From: Opitutia bacterium
GTDB lineage: Bacteria; Verrucomicrobiota; Verrucomicrobiia; Opitutales; UBA953
NCBI GenBank assembly: GCA_947377865.1
Contig: CANCHK010000001.1
Location: 1-64,000 of the forward strand
Reading direction: 5' to 3'
DNA length: 64,000 nucleotides
A program made the position numbers and the translations under genes. The notes under the pieces are model-generated. The model was given only the letters and a program-made list of their open reading frames with translations. It had not been told where the DNA came from and did not search any database. This document shows, piece by piece, positions 54,501-63,500 of this stretch (positions are counted from its first letter, which is position 1; the number at the start of each line of letters is the position of its first letter).

Positions 54501-57500
54501 TGGTGAAGCCGGTACCACCATTGATCTGCAGGACATTCTTGAGCGTGCCGGACTGCAGGTTGAGCGCTCCGGTACCGGAGCCCACAGGGAGAGCGGAACT
54601 GCCGATGGCGTATTGGGTGACACTGGTGCCCATGCTGAGCGTGCCGCCATCGAGCGTCAGGGTGCTATTCACCGTTCCGGCGGTCTTCGTATAGGCAAGA
54701 GTCGCGCCAAGATTGAGGGTACCGTTCGTGATCGAAAGGATGCTCGTGGCGGTAGCGGCGGCATTAGAAGCAGCCGCCAGTTTGAGGGTCGTGACATTGA
54801 CCGTACCACCTGTGATATTAAGGGTCGCGAGACTGGCATTACCCGAGCCGGTATTGGCCGAGCTGTTCGTATTCATGTTCAGCGTGGAGATCGTGACCGT
54901 ACCTCCGCTGATGCTGGTGGTCGCCTGGACCGGAGCGATCGTCTGGGCAGTAGTGGTGCCGCCAATGGAATCACTACCCATCGTCACAGTGCCGATGGTG
55001 ACCGTGCCGCCGCCGATATTGAGGGCCGCGATTGCTGCGCCATTGGTCGTCGCCGCCGTGCTGGTATTCTGGCCCATCAGCAAGGTGCCGCTGATGGTGA
55101 CCGTGCCGGTTCCACCGGAAGCCATCAGGTTGAGCGTGCCGGTGTTCGTGTTGCCGAACTGGTAGGCCCCCGTACGGGTACCCAAGTTGACATTCGTGGC
55201 GACGAGCGTCCCGGTATCGAAGGTGAAAGTTCCGGTCTTGCTACCCGGAGTCCCCGAACCGCCGGAATTACCGCCGATGCTCAGGGTGGTGACCAGGATG
55301 TCGCTGTTATGCCCGGCGAGGTTCATCAGGCCGGTCGAAGCAAAACCGGTGGTCGAGGCACCGGACGCGACCGCGATGCTCGTGGCCGCCGTCGCATCCG
55401 CTCCATCAAGACCGCGCAGTTTGAAGGTCCCCGTCGCGACACCGGTATCCCAGGAGAGCTGCCCGTTGGCACGGTTGGCGACACCGGAGAGATAAAGGTT
55501 GTTCGCGTTGAAGACGTTGGCCGTATCACCGAGATAAACGTAGTTGGTGACGCTACCGTTAGGTGTATCCAACGTGATGTCCGCGGCGATAATCGTCGAC
55601 GTCTTGGCTAGATAAGCCTTGGAAGCCGTGGTGGCCGTCCCGCTAGAGTTGGTCGGATCGCCGACCCTGAACGTGCCGAGACCGAGGTTGGCATAGAAGG
55701 TCGTCAGTCCCGACATCGTCAGGGTGGCGGCGTTGCTGTAGGCATCCGTGGTATGGGCACCTAGCTGGAAATTAGCGTTGGTCCCGTTGCCCGGAGCACC
55801 GATCGAGAAGGTGCCAGCGCCTGAGACGGTAAGCAGGGTCGTACTCGCCGTGGTATTATTGACACCCACGACAACGCCGCCGTCGATATTAAGCTCCCGT
55901 CCACTTCCGATGACGATGGTGTTGACGGTCGCGCTGTTGGTCTGGACGGTCAACGAATTGAAGCTCGCACTGGCGTTACTCAGGTCGAGTTTCGATCCGC
56001 CCGTGCTCGCTAGAGCGCCCATCGTAAGGCTGGTAAGGGTGTTGGTGCCGGTAAGAATGAGGATACCAGCCCCCTGGATAGAAGTAGCACCGGTGTAGGT
56101 GGAGGCAGACCCGACCGTCAAGGTGCCGGCCGTGACGGTGACGCCTCCCAAGTGCGTCAACGCACCCACGGAAAGGATACCGGTTCCAGCCTTGGTGAGC
56201 GTAGAACTTCCAGTCACGTTGCCCCCGAAGGTGAGCGTGTTGGCCGAGACGGTGATAGTCGGATTGCCCGAGACGGCGAGGGAGGACGTACCGATGCTGA
56301 GGCTGCTTGAACCGGTAAAGGTGAAAGAGCCCGTGACCGAGCCGATGCCCGCACCAGTCAGCACCTTGGCACTACCGGAGGAATTATTCAGCGTGCCGCC
56401 AGAGATCGCCAGCGTGCCGCCGCCCAGAGCGCCGGCGGAATTGAGGTTCAACGTGCCGCCGCTCATCGCCAGGCCGGTCGCGAAGGTGTTGGTGCCGGAG
56501 AGGGTCAGCGTGCCGGTGACCAAGGAAGCCGAGGCGAAGCCGTTGTTGCCGCTGAAGCTGGCCGTACCAGAATTAATCGTGACCGCACCGCCGATCGACG
56601 GATTGTTGCCGGAAGCCGTCAGGGTGCCGCCGGTGAGCGTCACGCCGCCGCTGAGGGTATTCGCTCCGGACAGATTAATTGTGGCCGAAGTGCCGGTGAG
56701 CGAGGTGAGGGTATTGGTACCGGTCACCGTCAAGGTTGTACCCGAGGCGGCCGTGACGTCGCCCATGGTACCGCCGGTGCCGATATTCAGGGCGCCCGCG
56801 GTCAAGGCCAGGGTTCCGTCGATGGTGACAGCACCGGTGATGGTCAACGTGCCGGCGCCCGCCTTGGTGAAGCCGTAGCTACCGGCGCCGTCCGTGAGCG
56901 AGCCGACCGTGAGGACGCGTGAAGCGGTCGTAACGGTCGCGGTCAGCGACTGACCCATGGTCGCCGCACCCGTGCCGAAACTCAGGTCATTGGTCCCCGT
57001 GAAGGTGAAGGCGCCGTTCCAGTTCGTGGCATTGTTCGCCAAGGTCAGCGACGAGCCCGAGGAGTTATCGAACGTGGTCAGGGCGCCCACGGTGAGGGCG
57101 CCGGAACCCAGAGCCGTCGACGAACCGAGACGCAGCGTGCCGGCGGCGATCGTCAGGCCGCCGCTGCCGGTGTTCGTTCCGGAAAGGGTGAGCACGCCGG
57201 CTCCCGTCTTGCGCACCGGAGCGGTGAAGGTGATGTTCCCGCTGACGTTCAGCGAGGAAGTACCGGTGCCGTCGACCGACCAGGTCTGACTCGTGGCGCC
57301 GGAAGTAGAAGTGATGAGCGGAGCGGAGATCGTAACGGCGCCGGCATTCGCGGCGACGACGATGCCGCCGGAAGTGCTGATGGGGGCGATGGTCAACGTA
57401 CCGCTGCCGGCACCCTGCGAGAGAAGGATGGAGGTCGTGGCCGTCGAAGTCCCCCCGATAAACTGCAGGCCTTCGATGGTGTAGCTGCCGTCCAGGGTGG

Positions 57501-60500
57501 AGGTCAGCGCCCCGCCGACGAGACTGCTGGCACTGAAGATGACGGTGTCCGTCGCGACGGGAGTCGCCGCATAGTCGATTGATCCGTCCGCTTGGGTAGA
57601 CCAATTGGAACCAGGAACCAGCGTCGCCCACGAACCAGTGGCCTGAGCGTTATTCCAGTAACGGGGCGTGTAAGCGAGGACGTCCAAGCTAACGAGCGTA
57701 TCCGTCGTAGTGATCGTGAAGTTGTAGCCGGAAGGGGCAGTACCGAGACCGTACGAGGCCCCGCTCAGGCCGCTCGGAGCGGAGAGCAGCTCGAAACTGC
57801 CCGAGCCGAAACCAGAGATAGTCAGAAGATTGATGGTGACTGTGCCGGCGGTTACAGCGGTTCCGCCCGTGCCGACAACAATCTTATCACTGATGCCGGT
57901 AGAGCCGAGCTCGAAGCCAAGGGTCGCGCCACTGGCCAAAGTCAGGGCCCCGGTCGTTCCACCCAAGGTCAGTACTTCGGCGGCGGAATTGACGAGATGC
58001 AGGGTGCCAGCGGAACCTACGTTGATGGCGGACACGCCGCTCGTGCCGAAACCGGCCTGCAGGGTGCCGGCATTGACGGTCACGGCGTTCAGTCCGGAGT
58101 TCCACGCGGTGGAACCCGTGAGGACAAGCTTACCTACGCCCGACTTGGTCAGGTTGCCGGTGCTGCTAGCGCGCACACTAGGCAGAGTAAGTACGCCAGC
58201 CGCATCAGCGACCTCGATGGTCGCGCCGCCCAGTCCGAACTCGACAGCGTGGTTGGTCGAAAGAGTCAGCGAGCTTGCCGGCGTGTAGGCCAACGTGCCG
58301 CCGTTGACCGAGATGATATTGGTGGCGCTGGCGTCGCCAAGATTAGCGTCGGCAGAGAACTGCAGCTTACCCTCGGTGACCGAGACCGTGCCGCTGAACG
58401 TGTTAGACGCAGACAGGGTGACGGTGCCAGCTGTGGTCTTAGTGATGCCGCTGCTTCCCGTGAGGATGCCAGAGACCGTGCCGGAGCGCAGGCGGAAGTC
58501 AGAGGAAGAAGAGAGCGTACCAGTAGTGCCGGTGATGGTACCGGAATCCAGAGTGACCACACCGACCGTCTCGGCGAAGGTGGCGAGGTCGAGTGTGCCG
58601 CCGCCGACCGTCACAGCTCCCGTGTCGGCGAGCACTTCATTGCCGCCTAGGGCAAGGGTGCCGCCGGTGATGTTGGTCCCTCCCGCGTAGGTGTTACTGG
58701 CGCCAAGGGTGAGCTTACCGTTACCGACCTTGGTGAGTCCGGCCGCGGCATTGGTCGTCGAAAGTCCGGTAAAGGCAACCGATGCGCCCGTGCCGCCGCC
58801 GCCAATCAGGTCAAGCTTGGGAACGGTGCCGGCGACGTAGGTTCCAGGATTGGTGATGACGATGCCGGTGACCTTAGCCAAGACGGGGTCGATGATGGCA
58901 TAGCCTTGGGCGGGCGTGCCGCCGGGGATCATGCCGGTGGTGCTGAACCGGACTAGGGGGGCGCCGATGTAACCGATGCCACCGTTAAGTGTCATGTCCG
59001 CCTGGGTGATGCCCACCCCAGCGGCCGCACGGAGCGGCGCATGGAAGGCGACGTCGAAGCCGGCGGTATCGACGGTCAGACCGCCGACGAAGTTCGGGGC
59101 GACCGAACGGAAGCCCGCCGTCGTGCCTCGGCTGTTGTCGCCCGTCTGGTTGTCGACGGCCCCGTAAAGCACGGCATTGATCGTCGCGCCTTGGACGGTC
59201 GCCGGCAGGAAGCTCGTCAGGTTATTGCTGGCCTTGAGCGTGCCGCCGGAACCGGCGAAATTGATGACGACGTCGCCGGAGGTCGGAAGGCTGGTCGAGA
59301 TATTGGCACCGGTGCTGAAAACACCCTTGGCCAGGTTGACGAAGACCTGGTTGCCGGGATTGTTGCCGGCGGTGGTCGAATTCCCGATACGAAGCGTCTG
59401 ATTGCCCGTCCTGAACTCGCCACCCGCCATGTTCAGCGACGCAAGCACGTTAGGAACAGTGGTGTTGATGAGAAGGCCGAAAGGATTGGCCGCTCCCGTA
59501 TGGTCGATCAGGCCGCCGTCCAAGACGTTGAAGGACGCGTTGCCGTAGTTGAGGAGCCAGTCGCCGTTGGTATTGTCCAGGAAACCCGCGGTACCGGCAT
59601 TGCCCGCGGCCCCCGCGATACCGACATTGACCACGGAGACGCCGTTGCCGCTCGATGAAGCCATGAAACGGCTGCCGCTACCGGAATCGTTATAAGTGCC
59701 GCCGGTGAGGTTGAAATAGCCGTAGCCGTAACCTTGCGCGACCCATTGGGATCCACCGGTCCCCGGGGTGACGGTCACGACGCCGGCGGTCTGGTTATAG
59801 GCATTGGCTGAACCCGCGACGCTTCCTTGCGTCGTGGCATAAAGCGTCATGTTGGCGGAAACGTTAGTCACCGTCTTGCCGCCCGACCCGGTCGCGGCCA
59901 TGTCCAGCTTGGTGGAAGCCGGGTTCCCGATGATGGCCGCATTGACGTTAAGGATGCCGCCAAGAACGGTCAGGCTGCCAGTGATACTCTGGGCGGCATT
60001 AATGTTGAGGGTTCCTTGGCTGACGAAGGTCGCACCGGTCGAATTGATCAAGCCAGTGAGATTGAGCGTGCCGGTGCCCGTCTTCGTGAAGACGCTTGCG
60101 CCTTGGCCGTTGGAAATATTCGAGGCGAGGGTCAAGACCCCGGAACCATAGACATGGGCGACCAGGTCGGAGTTGGTCGCCGTGTTGCCTTGGATATTGC
60201 CGCCGGTGATCGTGAACGCGTCGCTACCTTGGAAGATGAAGCCACCAGCCGTCAGCGTCAGCGTATTTCCGGTGCCGATGGTCAGGGCTTGGCCCGAACC
60301 GTTTGGCTGCAGCTTCATCTTATCTACCGTCCAATTGCCAGTCAGGCTAAGGTTCTGCGTGATCCACGGAGTCAGCGTAGTCGAGCCGGTAGTCGTCACA
60401 GGATTAAGCGCGTAATCCGTGAACGCAGTGCTCGCCGTGTTGACACCGGTATTCTTGATGAAGTCGATGTTCCCATCGCCGGTCGTAAACACGATCTTTC

Positions 60501-63500
60501 CACGCGGTGCGCTGCCGGATACGGCGCTGTAATCCGTACCAAGCTTGAGCACGGACGTCACGGGAGCAGTCACGAGCAGGGACATGCCCGCTGACGTCGC
60601 TGTAACCGCACCGAAAGCCACGGTGGGCAGGTTCGCGGAACCATTCGGGTCGATGGTCAGGAAATTGGCGCCCGATGAAGTGGTAATCGCACCGAGCGTC
60701 GCATTGAGCGCGGTGGTCGTGCTGGCCTTCCAGGTCAGGCCGCTGCCGCCGTATAGCGTGATGCTACCAGTCGCGGACCACATGCTGGCGAGCGAAGAGG
60801 CGGAATGGTCGAAGAGGATCGAGCCGGCGTAGACCGTGATGCCGCCGGTCGCGATATGGGCGCCGGAGGCACCATCTAAGGTCAGCACGCCGGATCCTAG
60901 CTTGTACAGGCCGAGGGTGCCGACGCCGCCGTTGGCGAACACGCCGCTGAAGGTGGTGCTGGCTTGGTTCATGCCGACCTGCACGTTCGTGGCAGTGCTG
61001 GCGTGGGTATTATTCACCGTGCCGGAGCCAGTCAGGGAGGCGAAATACTGGGTGCTGAAGCCGTTGGTCGAGAATGTCGCGCCGGACTGGACCTCCAGCG
61101 AGGAGAACTGTGATGTCGCCGAGGTCCAGCCCGCCTTGACGGTGCCAGCGGCGATCACCATTGCCCCCGTGTACGCGCTGGGACGACTATAACCGAAGGC
61201 GATCGAGGTCGTCGCGGTGACCGAACGAGCGTTGTTGATCGTGATGGTATTGCCGGTGACGGAGGTGACGGCGTCCCCCGCGGTCAGGCCGGCTGCCGAC
61301 GTCATGACGACCATGCCGGGCAAGACGCCGGTCGCGTCAGCGACGGTGAAGCTAGTAGAACTCGTGGTGGCTATCCCGGTCGTCGGATTGAGGATGACTC
61401 CGCCCAGCACCAGGGTGCCCAGACCTTTCTTAGTGAGGCCGTAACTGCCCTGCACAAGACCGTAGGCGGTGAGCGTAGTCCCGGAATCCGCGACGGTCCA
61501 GGACTGATCGGACCCGAGGAATACGGAGGCCGTGGTAGCAACCGACGCAGGCGCCCCGGACTGCACGTCGATACCGTCAGCGGAAGAGGCTGGGGCGAGC
61601 GTAAGCGTGCCGAACTGTCCGGTGGTAACGCTAGCGGACGTGTTCAGGGCCACCGAAGCAATGGCAGGAGTGCCGAAGACATTGTTGAACACCAAACCGC
61701 CCGAGAAGACAGGTCCGTCGACGAAGACCGCTTGCGAGGGGCCCGCGATGCCCGCGGCGTTGAAGATGACCTTGTTCGCGATGCCGGGAAGGCCGGAGAT
61801 GACGTTCAGGCCGGCCGAGTCGGACGTGAAGTTGCTGCCGCTGCCATTGAAACCGAACCAATTGTTATTCACCCCGCCCTTCCAATAGGCGTCACCCGAA
61901 AGGGCGGCGACCGTCAGTGTCACGGCCGTGTCGGTGGCAGACAGCGCATAGGTGCTGCCCTGCCCTGCCTGCGAAGTGATCGCTGAGAGGGCCATCGTCT
62001 TGGTTCCTCCGCTGAGGCCGGAAGCGGCGGTGATCAGGTCGTAGGTGCCAGCGCCGAAGTTACCAATCGGGCGGAGCTGGAAATTGACGGTGTTCGCGAG
62101 GGTGGCGGCACCGTTCAGGACGAACTTGTCCGAGCTGGCGACGGAGCCAAGTTCCATGCCCAGGGTCGAGGTGCCGCTGCCGGCGCCGAGGTCGAGTCCG
62201 GAAAGCCTCCACGTCTGACCTGCGGCGTTGAACAAATTGAGGGTGGCACCGCCGGCGACCACGAAGTTCGCGGAGTTCTTGAAGGTCAGCGGAGCCTGCA
62301 GATTCAGGGTGCCGGCGCTGACGGTCGTCAAGCCGCCATGCTCCAACGCCGCGCCATTATTGACCGTCATCGTGCCGTTGCCGGCCTTGGTCAGCGACAA
62401 TGTGCCAGTGGAGCTATTCTTGAACGTGAAGGTTCCGAAGACGGGGGTGCTGACCGTAAGATTACCAAGGCTGACGTTCGCATCATTGAGACCGAAGGTC
62501 ACGGTACGCGCCGTCGAGGAATTGGCATCGAGGATCGAGTTGCCAGCCGAAGTGGCCGTGAGGCCGTTGAAGTTCTGCGTGTACCCGTTGAGGTTGAACG
62601 TGGACGTGATTCCCACGGCCGGGTTCATCGTGACGCTGGCGCCAGAGGCCCCGGTCGTCAGAGGATTATTAACGCCCAACTTGATCGTGCCCGTGGAACT
62701 CAGGGTGGTGACCGCGGGCAACGACGCGTTCAGATTAGCCGTACCAGCGCCCGTGGTGCTAGTAAGCGTCAAGGACGTGAGTGCGGCCTGCGTCGCATTG
62801 ACGTTCGCCGTACCCGCACCACTCAGGGTCAAGGACGTCAAGGCGGCCTGCGTCGCATTGAGGTTCGCCGTACCGGCACCGCTCAGGGTCAAGGTCGTCA
62901 AGGCGGCCTGCGTCGCATTGAGGTTCGCCGTACCGGCACCGCTCAGGGTCAAGGTGGTCAACGATGCCAAGGCAGCGTTGATATTCGCGGTGGCCGCGCC
63001 GGCGTAGGTGAACGTAGCCAAGGCAGGCTGGGCAGCGGTGATATTCAACGTACCGGAGCCGCTCAGAGTCACGGTCGCCAGGGCGGACATGCCCTGACCG
63101 AGGTTGGTGATGCCGGTTCCACTGTGCGTGAGCGTCGCGATCGTCGTCTGGGCGGCGTTGACGATCAACGTGCCGGTGCCGCTGTTCGTGATGGCGTTGG
63201 ACGCCTGCTGGTCGGCGCCGACACCCAAGGAGCCGGAGCCGGCGAAGGTGATGTTGGCGAAAAAGCCCGTGGCGGTGGTGGTGCTCGGGACATTCCAGAG
63301 GGTCGCGCCGGTACCGTTGAAGGTAAGGGTACGACTGGACTGCATCGCGTTCCACGTGGCGGCGTTGGCGTTGGAGAACGTGAGCGTCTTGCCGCTGGCG
63401 ATGTTGTTGATGAAGGTGTTGTTCGCCGTGGTATTCCCGAAGGTCCATGCGCCGGTGAACGTCAGCGAATAATCCCCTATGAAACCGGTGTTATAACTGG

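Noticed and set aside
56099-56878. Series of plus-strand V/P-rich ORFs (44486, 46721, 53117, 56099, 62228 and others)
   Set aside because: They are antisense translations of GTx/ACC-rich repeats and follow the repeat period; no coding evidence of their own.
62761-63190. 60-bp repeats as a CRISPR array
   Set aside because: Repeats are contiguous with no unique spacers and stay in one reading frame; they are coding tandem repeats.
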